A DNA stretch of 64,000 nucleotides from Pararhizobium antarcticum (GTDB taxonomy: Bacteria > Pseudomonadota > Alphaproteobacteria > Rhizobiales > Rhizobiaceae). Under the pieces are notes generated by a model. That model was not told the DNA's origin and made no database searches. It was given only the letters and a program-made list of their open reading frames with translations. The stretch spans positions 62,001 through 126,000 of the forward strand of contig NZ_LSRP01000151.1 of the NCBI RefSeq assembly GCF_001885585.1. Direction: 5' to 3'. Made by a program: the position numbers and the translations under genes. Below, piece by piece: positions 10,612 to 20,094 of this stretch (within the stretch, counting starts at the first letter, position 1; each line of letters begins with the position of its first letter).

Positions 10612-11357
10612 CAGGAACCGACCGCAATTGTCTGGCGCGGCGACAGGCCGCCAAAACGGCGCTCCCGGCCGGCATATTTTTCAAGGGCAGCCAGAAACAC
10701 CTCGCGGGTGAAGTCCGGCCAGAGTTCGGGAACGAAGAGCAATTCCGAATAGGCCGCCTGCCACAACAGGAAATTGGACAGCCGCTCCTCGCCACTGGTG
10801 CGCAGGATCAGGTCGGGATCGGGAATGCCCGCCGTATCCATCCGGCTGGAGATCACCTCCGGCGTGATCTGTTCCGGGGTCATGCGTCCCTGGGCGACCT
10901 CGACCGCAAGCGCCTGCATCGCCCGGGTCATCTCGTCGCGCGAGCCGTAGTTGAAGGCGATGACCAGCGTAATGCCGGTATTGCTTCGCGTCGTCTCCTC
11001 GGCCTCGAGAAGAAGCGGCAGGATGTCTCCCCGCAGGTTCTTCTTGTCGCCAATCACGCGGATCCGGACATTCTGGCCGTGAAGTTCCGCCAGATCGCGA
11101 CGGATAAAGGCTTTCAGCAGCCCCATGAGGTCGGAAACCTCCGCTTCAGGCCTGTTCCAGTTTTCCGAGGAGAAGGCGAACAGCGTCAGGTAGCGAATGC
11201 CGACGTCGCCTGCCGTGCGCACGGCTTCGCGGACCGCCTCGACGCCCTTGCGATGCCCCATCGTTCGCGGGAGACCGCGCGAATTGGCCCAGCGGCCGTT
11301 GCCATCCATGATGATGGCAACGTGCTCGGGAACGTCTCCTGCTGTGAGTTTTGACAT
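10611..11357 (-). CDS. uppS: Undecaprenyl diphosphate synthase
   Basis: Cis-prenyltransferase that extends farnesyl-PP with isopentenyl-PP to the C55 carrier used for peptidoglycan and O-antigen. The 248 aa show [13 protein letters not shown] with the catalytic Asp, GHRKG, and the substrate-binding region ending in [12 protein letters not shown]. The gene lies 34 bp after frr and is coupled to cdsA. Confidence 0.96.
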   Translation of the reverse strand: MSKLTAGDVPEHVAIIMDGNGRWANSRGLPRTMGHRKGVEAVREAVRTAGDVGIRYLTLFAFSSENWNRPEAEVSDLMGLLKAFIRRDLAELHGQNVRIRVIGDKKNLRGDILPLLLEAEETTRSNTGITLVIAFNYGSRDEMTRAMQALAVEVAQGRMTPEQITPEVISSRMDTAGIPDPDLILRTSGEERLSNFLLWQAAYSELLFVPELWPDFTREVFLAALEKYAGRERRFGGLSPRQTIAVGS

Positions 11358-11391
11358 CGGTGACCCGAAAAACAGAGATTCGATACGCAGA

Positions 11392-11952
11392 CTAGACCTG
11401 CATGATTTCCTTTTCCTTGTCGGCGAGCAAGCGGTCGATGTCGGAAATCACCTCGTCGGTGATTTTCTGCACCTTTTCAGACTGGCTGCGGCTGATGTCC
11501 TGCCCGATATCGCCATCCTTTTCCGCTTTCTTGAGGCTGTCCATGCCGTCGCGGCGAACGTTGCGAATGGCGATTTTTGCCTTTTCGCTATAGTCATGGG
11601 CAACCTTGACCAGCGACTTGCGGCGCTCCTCATTCAGTTCCGGCAGCGGAATGCGCAGGTTCTGGCCATCGACGATCGGGTTGAGGCCGAGATTGGATTC
11701 GCGGATTGCCCGGTCGACGGCGTTGACCATGGATTTGTCCCAGATGGAAACGCCCAGCATGCGCGCTTCGGGAACCGTGATGTTGGCGACCTGGTTGAGC
11801 GGAACGCGCGAACCATAGGCCTCCACCATCACCGGGTCGAGCACGTTGGCCGAGGCGCGGCCGGTGCGCAGGGACGCGATATCACTCTTGAACGCGTTGA
11901 TGGCGCCATCCATGCGGCGCTTCAGGTCATTCAGGTCAATACCTTCACTCAT
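11392..11952 (-). CDS. frr: Ribosome recycling factor
   Basis: Splits the post-termination ribosome together with EF-G. It is 186 aa, the usual length. The N-terminal helix with the segment [15 protein letters not shown] and the C-terminal coiled-coil region with ALLIDRLL-like hydrophobic spacing match RRF. GGGAG lies upstream of the ATG at 11952. It sits between pyrH and uppS, as in most proteobacteria. Confidence 0.97.
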   Translation of the reverse strand: MSEGIDLNDLKRRMDGAINAFKSDIASLRTGRASANVLDPVMVEAYGSRVPLNQVANITVPEARMLGVSIWDKSMVNAVDRAIRESNLGLNPIVDGQNLRIPLPELNEERRKSLVKVAHDYSEKAKIAIRNVRRDGMDSLKKAEKDGDIGQDISRSQSEKVQKITDEVISDIDRLLADKEKEIMQV

Positions 11953-12014
11953 GGATCAAACTCCCGTTTTTTTTGTAGACGCGAACGCTCCTGTCGGGAC
12001 CGTCCGTCAGGCTT

Positions 12015-12737
12015 TCAATTGTCGGTGACGATGGTCGCACGACCGCCGCCGGTCAGGATTTCCGCGAAACCACCTTTTTCGTGGATCGAGAACACGATGA
12101 TCGGAATGCTGTTTTCCCGCGCCAGCGCGACGGCTGCGATGTCCATCACGGCGAGGCCCTTGTTGAGCACTTCGCTGTGCGTCAGGCGCTCGAAACGGGT
12201 CGCGGTCGGATCCTTCTTCGGATCAGCGGAATAGATGCCGTCAACCTGCGTTCCCTTGAAGATCGCCTCGGCGCCCATTTCGGCGGCCCGCAGCGCGGCA
12301 GCCGAATCGGTCGTGAAGAACGGATTGCCGGTGCCGCCCGCAAAGATCACGACGCGGCCAAGCGAGAGATGGTAGAGGGTGGCGCGCTGCGAAAAACTCT
12401 CGCAGATTTCCGGCATGGCAATGGCCGACAGAACGACGGTATCGATGTTCTGCTTGCGCAGCGAGGTCGCGAGCGCCAGCGCATTGATGATGGTGGCCAG
12501 CATGCCCATATGGTCGCCGGTGACGCGGTCGCCGCCCTTCGAGGCAACGGCGACGCCACGGAAAATATTGCCGCCGCCGACAACCACGCCGACTTCCACA
12601 CCCATCGCCCGCGCTTCTGCGATATCGGCTGCGATACGGTCTGCAACCGCGACATCGATGCCGAATCCCTGGCTGCCCATCAGCGCTTCGCCCGAGGCCT
12701 TCAGTAGCACGCGTTTGTAGAGAGGTTTGGCCGACAT
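12015..12737 (-). CDS. pyrH: UMP kinase
   Basis: Phosphorylates UMP to UDP for nucleotide and cell-wall precursor synthesis; an amino-acid-kinase-fold protein of 240 aa. YKRVLLKASGEAL at the N-terminus and VVVGGGNIFRG are the ATP and phosphate loops. The start at 12737 (AGGAG 5-9 nt upstream) was preferred to an in-frame codon 26 residues earlier, which would add sequence foreign to the family. Confidence 0.97.
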   Translation of the reverse strand: MSAKPLYKRVLLKASGEALMGSQGFGIDVAVADRIAADIAEARAMGVEVGVVVGGGNIFRGVAVASKGGDRVTGDHMGMLATIINALALATSLRKQNIDTVVLSAIAMPEICESFSQRATLYHLSLGRVVIFAGGTGNPFFTTDSAAALRAAEMGAEAIFKGTQVDGIYSADPKKDPTATRFERLTHSEVLNKGLAVMDIAAVALARENSIPIIVFSIHEKGGFAEILTGGGRATIVTDN

Positions 12738-12860
12738 CGTTACTCCTGAAATAGAACGGTACATGCGCGCGGCATGCGAAAAAAGGAAGCTGTTGATCGG
12801 GCCCGCCGGTCGCACGGCAATCCACCGGCGACGGAGACCAATGATGATGCCGGATACACG

Positions 12861-12890
12861 AAGGGCACCGCGTTGTCACGCGATGCCCTT
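12861..12890. other. Strong hairpin between tsf and pyrH
   Basis: AAGGGCACCGCG/CGCGATGCCCTT form a long stem with one mismatch around a short loop. The T-rich tract (TTTTGTTTT, 12889-12897) lies on the right, so read on + it looks like an intrinsic terminator, although the surrounding genes run on -. On - it has no following U tract and would act as a hairpin, perhaps trimming tsf-pyrH read-through. Confidence 0.55.
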
Positions 12891-12916
12891 TTGTTTTCCC
12901 AATCAGGATGAAGAAA

Positions 12917-13843
12917 TCAGCCCTTGGCGACAGCAGCCACTTCTGCAGCGAAATCGCTCTCTTCCTTCTCGACGCCTTCGCCGAGCAGGAGACGCGCCAT
13001 GCCCGTCACTTCGATCGGTGCGCCGACCGTCTTTTCGGCTTCCTTGATCGCCGCTTCGACCGTCAGCTCAGGGTTCATGACGAAGGCCTGCGAAAGCAGA
13101 GCGACTTCTTCGAAGAACTTGCGCATGCGGCCATCGACCATCTTCTCGATGATGTTGTCCGGCTTGCCCGAGGCGCGCGACTGTTCGATGAAGATGTTGC
13201 GCTCGCGCTCGGCAACGGTTGCATCGACTTCGCTCGAACGAATGGCCAGGGGATTGGTCGCTGCGATGTGCATGGCAACCTGGCGGCCGATCGTGTTGAG
13301 CGCATCCTTGTCGCCGGTCGACTTCAGCGCGACGAGCACGCCGAGCTTGCCGAGACCGTCAGCAACGGCGTTGTGGACATAGGTGGCAACGACGCCGTCT
13401 TCGACGGACAGAAGCGCCGACCGGCGCAGCGACATGTTCTCGCCGATGGTCGCGATCGCATCGGTGATGCTTTCGCCGACAGACTTGCCGGTGGCCGGGT
13501 AGTTGGCCGCGCTGATCGTCTCGACGGCACCGTCGGTTTCAACGGCAACCTTGGCAATGCCACGGACCAGATCCTGGAAGGCATCGTTGCGGGCAACGAA
13601 GTCAGTTTCGGAGTTCAGTTCGATGACAACGGCCTTGGTGCCGCTCGCGGTGATGCCGATGAGGCCTTCGGCCGCTGCACGGCCCGACTTCTTGTCAGCC
13701 TTGGCAATGCCCTTGGCGCGCAGCCAGTCAACCGCGGCTTCCATGTCGCCATTGGTTTCGCCGAGTGCCTTCTTGCAGTCCATCATGCCTGCGCCGGTCA
13801 TATCGCGCAGTTCCTTCACCATTGCTGCAGTAATAGTGCTCAT
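12917..13843 (-). CDS. tsf: Elongation factor Ts
   Basis: Guanine-nucleotide exchange factor for EF-Tu. The 308 aa have the N-terminal UBA-like domain with [13 protein letters not shown], followed by the core with the [12 protein letters not shown] motif that contacts EF-Tu. The gene follows rpsB after 259 bp, including a terminator-like hairpin that likely sets the S2:EF-Ts ratio. Confidence 0.97.
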   Translation of the reverse strand: MSTITAAMVKELRDMTGAGMMDCKKALGETNGDMEAAVDWLRAKGIAKADKKSGRAAAEGLIGITASGTKAVVIELNSETDFVARNDAFQDLVRGIAKVAVETDGAVETISAANYPATGKSVGESITDAIATIGENMSLRRSALLSVEDGVVATYVHNAVADGLGKLGVLVALKSTGDKDALNTIGRQVAMHIAATNPLAIRSSEVDATVAERERNIFIEQSRASGKPDNIIEKMVDGRMRKFFEEVALLSQAFVMNPELTVEAAIKEAEKTVGAPIEVTGMARLLLGEGVEKEESDFAAEVAAVAKG

Positions 13844-14006
13844 CTTTTTTGCCTCTTCGTTTGTTCGTCTGGTGTGCTGCCCGAGTACCGGCGCGCGACC
13901 AGGAGGATGTGGCAGGGCATGACCCCTGAATGTGACATCGTGATGAAGTCATCAGCACGACGGATGCAGGCTGGAAAGCGCCGTATGTTTGTGGCGAACC
14001 CAGATG

Positions 14007-14053
14007 CAAAAAAGAACAAGGCCGTTCACTTCCTCAGTCGCAAACGGCCTTGT
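14007..14053 (-). terminator. Intrinsic terminator/attenuator after rpsB
   Basis: On the minus strand an 11-bp perfect stem ACAAGGCCGTT/AACGGCCTTGT is followed by TCTTTTTT. It lies between rpsB and tsf, so tsf either has its own promoter or depends on read-through. Confidence 0.8.
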
Positions 14054-14102
14054 CCTGATTTTATGGTAGACACCGGCGGAACGGATCCGCCGGCTGGCCT
14101 GA

Positions 14103-14870
14103 TCAGGCTTCGGCGGCTTCTTCGAGCGCCGGTTCGACCGGCAGTTCGCTGGACGCCCCGAGATCGCGGCCGGAAGCACCCTGCTGACGGGCGATGCCGT
14201 CAAGCGCTGCACGCGAGATCAGATCGCAATAGAGCGAAATGGCGCGCGACGCGTCGTCATTGCCGGGGATCGGGTAGTCGATACGGTCCGGATCGCAGTT
14301 CGAATCGATGATCGCGACAACCGGGATGCCAAGACGCTTGGCTTCGTCGATGGCAATCGATTCCTTGTTGGTATCGATGATGAACATCAGGTCCGGAACG
14401 CCGCCCATGTCGCGGATACCGCCGAGCGCACGGTTGAGCTTTTCGCGCTCGCGCTCAAGGTTCAGGCGTTCCTTCTTGGTGAAGCCCGAAGCTTCCGAGT
14501 TGAGGATTTCGTCGAGCTTGCGCAGGCGCTGGATCGAGTTCGAAATCGTCTTCCAGTTGGTCATCATGCCGCCGAGCCAGCGGGCATTGACGTAATACTG
14601 GGCCGAACGCTTGGCAGCATCGGCAATGATTTCCGACGCCTGGCGCTTGGTGCCGACGAACAGGACGCGGCCGCCCTTGGCGACGGTATCGCTGACCATC
14701 TGCAGGGCGCGCGACAGCATCGGCACAGTCTGTGCAAGGTCGATGATGTGGACGTTGGAACGATCGCCGAAGATGTACGGCTTCATTTTCGGGTTCCAGC
14801 GATGTGTCTGGTGGCCGAAGTGAACGCCAGCTTCCAGAAGCTGACGCATGCTAAAATCGGGCAATGCCAT
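14103..14870 (-). CDS. rpsB: 30S ribosomal protein S2
   Basis: Small-subunit protein uS2, 255 aa. The N-terminus [20 protein letters not shown] is the universal S2 opening, and the downstream part shows [13 protein letters not shown] and [12 protein letters not shown] chose 14870 because GGAG lies upstream and the extra 34 upstream codons are unrelated to S2. The Ala/Glu-rich tail is usual in alphaproteobacteria. Confidence 0.98.
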   Translation of the reverse strand: MALPDFSMRQLLEAGVHFGHQTHRWNPKMKPYIFGDRSNVHIIDLAQTVPMLSRALQMVSDTVAKGGRVLFVGTKRQASEIIADAAKRSAQYYVNARWLGGMMTNWKTISNSIQRLRKLDEILNSEASGFTKKERLNLEREREKLNRALGGIRDMGGVPDLMFIIDTNKESIAIDEAKRLGIPVVAIIDSNCDPDRIDYPIPGNDDASRAISLYCDLISRAALDGIARQQGASGRDLGASSELPVEPALEEAAEA

Positions 14871-14994
14871 GCCTTTTTCTCCTTTTCCGGTTGAACCTCC
14901 GCAAGGCAAACAGCACCTTCTTCGAAGATGCCACCGGGTGGAACCGACCGGATTTCTCCCGGACAGCCCCAAACCTTACGTGTGGAATGGGCTG

Positions 14995-15023
14995 GCCATA
15001 CAAGCTGTCGCCCTAGAAATCAA
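14995..15023 (-). promoter_or_regulatory. Candidate rpsB promoter
   Basis: On the minus strand TTGATT (15018-15023) and TATGGC (14995-15000) are separated by 17 bp. A transcript starting just downstream would have a leader of about 120 nt before the rpsB start. Confidence 0.45.
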
Positions 15024-15051
15024 GGGTAGATACGGGAAATGTGTCGCGGCT

Positions 15052-15879
15052 CTACTTGCAATCCTCGGTCTTGAACATTTCAAGATCCGCCAATTTGCCG
15101 CTGAGAACGAAATCGCCATAGTCCATCGTCAGGTCGCGGGTGATGCCGTTGTCATAGAGCTTGAACTGCATCCGGTAGATCGGCAGGGCATCGCCGGCCT
15201 GTTCGTCGTTGAAATAGGAAATCGTCACCGGCCAATAGGCCTTGGCTGCCATGGCACCCGCCTTTCCGACATCGACGTCATCCGGCTTCGGCTGCTGCGC
15301 CTTGCCGACCATGGTCGTGGTGATCAACGTCTTGTCGCCGGCGTCGGAGCCGTCAAAGATGCGCGATTCGAACAGCGTCTCGCCCTTCTGGGCGCGATCA
15401 ATAACCTCGAGCATGTGTTCGGTCGGAAAGAGGCTCTGCGCCAGGTCAACCTGGCGCTTGTCGGGGGCCGTCAGATCGACAGTCACACCCGTGTCCGCCT
15501 CATGCGCGGAGCCGCGCACTTCCTTGTCGAGCTTCTCGTCGGTGAAGGAGCGTGTCAGAAACCGGAAATTGCCGTTCTTGAGGTCTTCATAGGTCGTCGT
15601 CTGCTGATCGGTCAGCTTAACCTCGTCACCGGTGTCGACCTGGGTCACGAACCGGAAACTCACCGTATAGCCCTCGCAGGCAGACCCGTTGAATTCATAG
15701 ACCATGCGGCCATACATGCCGGCGATACCGGAGCGGTCGGAGGCATCCTTCAGCTCAAGATCATAGACCGCGCGATGCGGAACCAGGATGCTTGCCGATG
15801 CAGCGCCCGCGCCGCCGGCCGTCATGACCGAGCAACACGCCCCTGCCACAAGGGCTGAGACAAAGTCTGACCGAAACAT
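15052..15879 (-). CDS. eipB: Cell-envelope integrity protein EipB (DUF1849)
   Basis: Periplasmic beta-spiral protein of Alphaproteobacteria that, in Brucella, maintains envelope integrity. The 275 aa start with a signal peptide (about residues 1-27). The DUF1849 core opens VPHRAVYDLELKDAS and contains GRMVYEFNGSACEGY. The two conserved cysteines that form the EipB disulfide are present (in GSACEGY and at the C-terminal EDCK). The start at 15879 follows GGAGGAAACGG. It faces the RidA-like gene, with a 154-bp divergent promoter region between them. Confidence 0.88.
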   Translation of the reverse strand: MFRSDFVSALVAGACCSVMTAGGAGAASASILVPHRAVYDLELKDASDRSGIAGMYGRMVYEFNGSACEGYTVSFRFVTQVDTGDEVKLTDQQTTTYEDLKNGNFRFLTRSFTDEKLDKEVRGSAHEADTGVTVDLTAPDKRQVDLAQSLFPTEHMLEVIDRAQKGETLFESRIFDGSDAGDKTLITTTMVGKAQQPKPDDVDVGKAGAMAAKAYWPVTISYFNDEQAGDALPIYRMQFKLYDNGITRDLTMDYGDFVLSGKLADLEMFKTEDCK

Positions 15880-16033
15880 CCGTTTCCTCCTGTTGGACTC
15901 GCCAGCGATGTTATAAGAACGCATTCGGCAAAAGCGAGGCATCGCCCATGACGAAGTGGTAATTTCTCCCGTCATGGATCTTGCTTTGCATGCAGCATTT
16001 GAAAACAAAAGACAACAATCACCGGAGTTATCC

Positions 16034-16501
16034 ATGTCCGCAGAGATCGAAGCACGCATCAAAGACCTCGGAATCACCCTGCCGCAGGCCGCAGCGCCGG
16101 CCGCCAACTATGTTCCCTACGTGATCAGCGGTTCGCATCTCTATATTTCCGGACAATTGCCCATGGAAAGCGGCAAGATCGGCGTGACCGGCCATCTCGG
16201 CAAGGATGTGGATGTTGCCACCGGTCAGCGTGCCGCGGAACTCTGCGCGATCAACATTCTGGCGCAGGCTAAGTCTGCACTCGGCGGCGACCTTGGGCGC
16301 ATCGCGCGGATCGTCAAGATCAACGGCTTCGTCGCCTCGGTCCCGGAGTTCGTCGAGCAGCATCTCGTCATCAACGGCGCCTCGAACCTGCTGGTGAACA
16401 TCCTTGGCGATGCCGGCGTGCATGCGCGGGCCGCCGTCGGCATGGCATCCCTGCCCTTCAACGCCGCCGTCGAGATCGACGCCGTCATCGAAATTGCCTG
16501 A
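16034..16501 (+). CDS. RidA (YjgF/YER057c) family protein
   Basis: A 155-aa trimeric RidA-fold protein; family members hydrolyse reactive enamine/imine intermediates from PLP enzymes. SGSHLYISGQLPM is the typical N-terminal strand region and ARAAVGMASLPFNAAVEIDAV the C-terminal one. This longer subgroup lacks an obvious Arg in the exact RidA active-site context, so the substrate is uncertain. The start at 16034 has GGAG upstream; the longer frame begins in the promoter region. It leads a four-gene + run ending in the HIT gene. Confidence 0.85.
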   Translation: MSAEIEARIKDLGITLPQAAAPAANYVPYVISGSHLYISGQLPMESGKIGVTGHLGKDVDVATGQRAAELCAINILAQAKSALGGDLGRIARIVKINGFVASVPEFVEQHLVINGASNLLVNILGDAGVHARAAVGMASLPFNAAVEIDAVIEIA

Positions 16502-16517
16502 TCGGAACAGCAGCGCC

Positions 16518-17255
16518 ATGCCCATTGTCACGAAAGACCTCTCCTGGCTGACAGCACAGCCGGTTGCCCATCGCGGCTACCACGACATGAACAAGACGGT
16601 TTGGGAAAACACGCTGCCGGCGTTCAAGCGCGCCGTCGAGGCCGGTTTCGCGATCGAATGCGACCTGCAATATACGGCCGACAGCGTCCCTGTCGTCTTC
16701 CATGACGACGACATGCAGCGGCTCTGCGGCATCAAGGGCGATATCCGTGCCAAGACAGCGGGCGAACTCGGTCTGATCGCCATTGGCGGCACGGCCGACA
16801 AGGTACCCACCCTCGGTGCGCTGCTCCGGCTGGTCAAGGGCCGGGTGCCGATCGTGCTGGAACTCAAGGGCCGAAAAGGTGATGACGAGGGTTTTGCCGA
16901 CGCGGTCCTTGAAACGCTCGACGGCTATACCGGCCCGATCGCCCTGATGAGCTTCGATCACTGGCTGTTGAAGGACCTGAAGGCACTCGAGCCATCCTAC
17001 CCGGTCGGGCTGACGGCGGATGGTGCCAAGCCAGACACATTCGTCGTTCACGAAGAAGCGATGCAGCTCGGGCTTGATTTCGTTTCCTATTTCTACGGGC
17101 ATCTGCCAAATTCCTTCATCACGAAGGTGCGCGCGCAGGGTGTGCCGGTCATCACCTGGACGGTGCGCGACGAGGCGGCGATCGAGCAGACCTTTGCCCA
17201 TGCCGACCAGATGACGTTCGAAGGGTTCGATCCGAGAGAAAGGATCATTGCGTAA
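16518..17255 (+). CDS. Glycerophosphodiester phosphodiesterase family protein
   Basis: GDPD-type TIM barrel, 245 aa, expected to cleave glycerophosphodiesters to glycerol-3-phosphate and an alcohol. The catalytic pattern is present: VAHRGYHD (His), ENTLPAFKRAVEAGFAIECDLQ (Glu/Asp metal ligands), VVFHDDDMQRL (second His) and VLELKG. There is no signal peptide, so it is cytosolic. The start is 16 bp after the RidA-like stop. Confidence 0.87.
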   Translation: MPIVTKDLSWLTAQPVAHRGYHDMNKTVWENTLPAFKRAVEAGFAIECDLQYTADSVPVVFHDDDMQRLCGIKGDIRAKTAGELGLIAIGGTADKVPTLGALLRLVKGRVPIVLELKGRKGDDEGFADAVLETLDGYTGPIALMSFDHWLLKDLKALEPSYPVGLTADGAKPDTFVVHEEAMQLGLDFVSYFYGHLPNSFITKVRAQGVPVITWTVRDEAAIEQTFAHADQMTFEGFDPRERIIA

Positions 17256-17258
17256 AGC

Positions 17259-18458
17259 ATGGCAGGCGACGTCAGGATACGCATCGAAACTTCCTTTGCC
17301 GACATTACCACGGACAGCTGGAACAGGCTGTCCGGGGCCTCAAAAGGCCAATCCGGCAGCATCTACAATCCGTTTGTCTCGCACGCCTATCTGTCATCGC
17401 TGGAGGAATCCGGCTCGGCCATGGCGGAAACCGGTTGGCTCGGCCAGCATCTTCTCTTGGAGAACGACGCGGGCGGGCTCGACGGCGCGCTTCCCTGCTA
17501 TATGAAAAACCACAGCCAGGGCGAATATGTCTTCGATCACGCCTGGGCCGACGCCTTCGAGCGGGCCGGCGGGCGCTATTACCCGAAGCTGCAATGCTCG
17601 GTGCCCTTCACACCGGCGACCGGCCCTCGCCTGCTGCATGCCATGGGGACCGACCGCAGCTCCATCCAGGCGGGGCTTGCCGCCGGGCTGAAGGAGCTGG
17701 CCCGCCGCCACAGCATTTCCTCAGCGCATGTCACGTTCCTGCCGCAGGACGAGGTGGCGACACTGGAGGATGCCGGCTTCCTGCATCGCACCGACCAGCA
17801 GTTCCATTTCACCAATGCCGGCTACGGCTCGCATGACGATTTTCTGGAGACGCTGGCGTCGCGCAAGCGCAAGGCGCTGAAGAAGGAACGCCGTTCGGCC
17901 CTCGAAAACGGCATCACCATCGACTGGCTGACCGGCGCCGACCTCACCGAAGCCATCTGGGACCAGTTTTTTGCCTTCTACACCGATACCGGCAGCCGAA
18001 AATGGGGTCGCCCCTACCTGACGCGCAAATTCTACTCGCTGATCGGCGAGCGCATGGCCGACGACATTCTTCTGGTGATGGCCAAGCGGGACGGACGCTA
18101 CATCGCCGGCGCCATCAACTTCATCGGCGGCGATGCGCTCTATGGCCGGCATTGGGGGGCAATCGAGGATCACCCCTTCCTGCATTTCGAAGTCTGCTAT
18201 CATCAGGCGATCGATTTTGCGATTGCCAAGGGGCTGGCGCGTGTCGAGGCCGGGGCGCAGGGCGAACACAAGCTGGCGCGCGGCTATCTGCCCGTCACCA
18301 CCCATTCGGCCCATTTCATCAGCCATCCCGGGCTGGCGCGCGCCGTTTCCGACTACCTCCGGCGGGAGCGCCAGGAGGTGGAGCAGATCGGTGAAATCCT
18401 TTCCGACCACAGCCCGTTCCGCAAGGGCGAGCGGCAGGATCCGGATCGCGACGACTAA
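17259..18458 (+). CDS. FemAB/GNAT-like acyltransferase (DUF482, PF04339)
   Basis: A 399-aa protein of the PF04339 family, which has a doubled GNAT fold related to FemAB peptidyltransferases. Recognisable segments are YNPFVSHAYLSSLEESG near the start, YYPKLQCSVPFTPATGPRLL, and RKRKALKKERR in the middle. The substrate is not known for this family. It begins 3 bp after the phosphodiesterase stop, so it is in the same operon. Confidence 0.8.
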   Translation: MAGDVRIRIETSFADITTDSWNRLSGASKGQSGSIYNPFVSHAYLSSLEESGSAMAETGWLGQHLLLENDAGGLDGALPCYMKNHSQGEYVFDHAWADAFERAGGRYYPKLQCSVPFTPATGPRLLHAMGTDRSSIQAGLAAGLKELARRHSISSAHVTFLPQDEVATLEDAGFLHRTDQQFHFTNAGYGSHDDFLETLASRKRKALKKERRSALENGITIDWLTGADLTEAIWDQFFAFYTDTGSRKWGRPYLTRKFYSLIGERMADDILLVMAKRDGRYIAGAINFIGGDALYGRHWGAIEDHPFLHFEVCYHQAIDFAIAKGLARVEAGAQGEHKLARGYLPVTTHSAHFISHPGLARAVSDYLRRERQEVEQIGEILSDHSPFRKGERQDPDRDD

Positions 18459-18501
18459 AATTTGAGCCACAGGATTGAGAGACGTCAGGGAGACCGATGC
18501 G

Positions 18502-18933
18502 ATGACAGGCACACACTACGACACCGGCAACATCTTCGCCAAAATCCTGCGCGGCGAGATACCCGCGCACAAGGTCTATGAAGACGAGACGACGCTGGCC
18601 TTCATGGATGTCATGCCGCAGGCGGACGGTCATGTTCTGGTGATCCCGAAGACCGCCGCGCGCAATCTTCTTGATATCGATCCCGCCTTGCTTCCCGGCC
18701 TGATCGCCGTTGTCCAGACGGTGGCGATCGCCGCGCGCGACGCCTTCGACGCCGATGGCATCACCATCATGCAGTTCAACGAAGCGCCGGCCGGCCAGTC
18801 CGTCTTCCACCTGCATTTCCACATCATCCCGCGCAAGGAAGGGTCGATGCTCAAGCCGCATTCCGGCGGGATGGCGGATGGTGCCATGCTCGCCGAGCAG
18901 GCAGCAAGAATCAGAAACGCCCTGGCGGGCTGA
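18502..18933 (+). CDS. HIT family protein
   Basis: Histidine-triad nucleotide hydrolase/transferase, 143 aa. NIFAKILRGEIPAHKVYED opens the fold and FHLHFHIIPR is the His-x-His-x-His catalytic motif. The probable role is hydrolysis of nucleoside phosphoramidates or dinucleotides. The stop codon TGA directly abuts the azlD stop on the other strand (TGATCA), leaving no intergenic DNA. Confidence 0.9.
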   Translation: MTGTHYDTGNIFAKILRGEIPAHKVYEDETTLAFMDVMPQADGHVLVIPKTAARNLLDIDPALLPGLIAVVQTVAIAARDAFDADGITIMQFNEAPAGQSVFHLHFHIIPRKEGSMLKPHSGGMADGAMLAEQAARIRNALAG

Positions 18934-19278
18934 TCAGAACCCCAAAAGGAAAAGGCCTATCCCGAGGGCTGCAATCGCCGTGCCTATGCCGATGGCGGGC
19001 TTCTGACGGAACACGAAGAAGGCCAGCGTGCCGGCGGCGATCGCCCCCAGCCGCAGCCAGAGCGGCGATTGTTCGAGAATGCCGGTCGGATAGAGAATGA
19101 GCTTGGCGACGACCGCGGCCACCAGCGCGGTCGCAACGGCGCGCACCCAGTTCAAGGCCTCCGAATCCTCGCGCAGGCGGTTTCCGGCGAGAACGCCGAG
19201 CCAGCGCCAGAGATCGGTTGCCAGCCAGCCGGCAATGGCGATGAAGGCATAGGCCCACCAGCCGTCGTCCCAGCTCAT
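18934..19278 (-). CDS. azlD: AzlD-family small membrane subunit
   Basis: The 114-aa protein has three to four hydrophobic helices, as in AzlD. AzlD partners AzlC in exporting branched-chain amino acids and analogues. A frame is open far upstream through azlC, but the ATG at 19278 overlaps the azlC stop by 4 bp (ATGA) and gives the normal length. The family assignment rests on size, topology and its neighbour. Confidence 0.8.
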   Translation of the reverse strand: MSWDDGWWAYAFIAIAGWLATDLWRWLGVLAGNRLREDSEALNWVRAVATALVAAVVAKLILYPTGILEQSPLWLRLGAIAAGTLAFFVFRQKPAIGIGTAIAALGIGLFLLGF

Positions 19279-20012
19279 GTGCCCGCCCTTTGCTTCATTC
19301 GCCATGCGCGCTCCACCACCCAGGCCAGCGTGCCGCCGCCGACCCCGGCCAGGAGAATGTCGAATTCCGGCGCAAGCCAGTAGAAGAATGGCCCGGCGAT
19401 CAATCCGATGACCAGGGCCACATAGATCACCGGATGCCGCGCCGAACTCCAGATCGAGGCGAGAAAATAGACGGGTGTCAGGAAGAAAAGACAACCCGCG
19501 ATGATCGGCGGAAACTCGGCGACGAAGCGGTAGACGATGGCGACCAGCAGCATGTTGGCAAGAACCAGCGTGACACCGAAGCCGGCAAAGAAGGCGATGC
19601 GATGCTGGCGCGGGACCGTCTGGATCCGCTCCATGGCAAACACCCAGGCGGTGATGGCCACGAAATGCGAGAGCAGCAGCAGAAGCCAGGTCGGTGTCCG
19701 GGACGTGCGAATTTCCGGAATGAGCGCCGCCACCATCGGCATCAGCCGGATCGAGGAGAGCGTCACTGCGATGAAGGCGGTCAAGAGATTGGCGCCGCTC
19801 ATGATCGAGCCGACAAGGATCACCTTGGCCGGAAGGGCCCAGACGATGCCGGTCATGAACACCACCTGCTCGACGGGAACACCGGCCTGCGCGGTGAAGG
19901 CGCAGAACCCGACGAAGGAGAGCATGAGGATGATCGCCGGGAGGCTGGCTATGCCGCGCATACCGGCCAGGAACCAGTCCCTGCCCGTTCCCTCGCTCTG
20001 GCCGACGTCCAT
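19275..20012 (-). CDS. azlC: AzlC-family amino-acid exporter
   Basis: Inner-membrane permease subunit, 245 aa with about seven hydrophobic helices; GRDWFLAGMRGIASLPAIILM and MTGIVWALPAKVILVGSIMSGAN match AzlC. With AzlD it would export branched-chain amino acids. A GTG in the same frame at 20039 would add nine residues; I prefer the ATG at 20012 (GGAA about 8 nt upstream) because the GTG sits directly behind a stem-loop. Confidence 0.8.
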   Translation of the reverse strand: MDVGQSEGTGRDWFLAGMRGIASLPAIILMLSFVGFCAFTAQAGVPVEQVVFMTGIVWALPAKVILVGSIMSGANLLTAFIAVTLSSIRLMPMVAALIPEIRTSRTPTWLLLLLSHFVAITAWVFAMERIQTVPRQHRIAFFAGFGVTLVLANMLLVAIVYRFVAEFPPIIAGCLFFLTPVYFLASIWSSARHPVIYVALVIGLIAGPFFYWLAPEFDILLAGVGGGTLAWVVERAWRMKQRAGT

Positions 20013-20047
20013 CAGTATTTCCAAATATGCCTGTGCCACAAACCATC

Positions 20048-20073
20048 AGTGCCGGACGATGACGCCCGGCACT
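20048..20073 (-). other. Stem-loop between clpA and azlC
   Basis: AGTGCCGG and CCGGCACT form a perfect 8-bp stem around a loop of about 10 nt, 22 bp after the clpA stop. The following bases on - (GATGGTTTG) are only weakly T-rich, so it is a poor terminator or an mRNA-stabilising hairpin. Confidence 0.5.
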
Positions 20074-20094
20074 GAGAGATCTCTTTGGTTCCGC

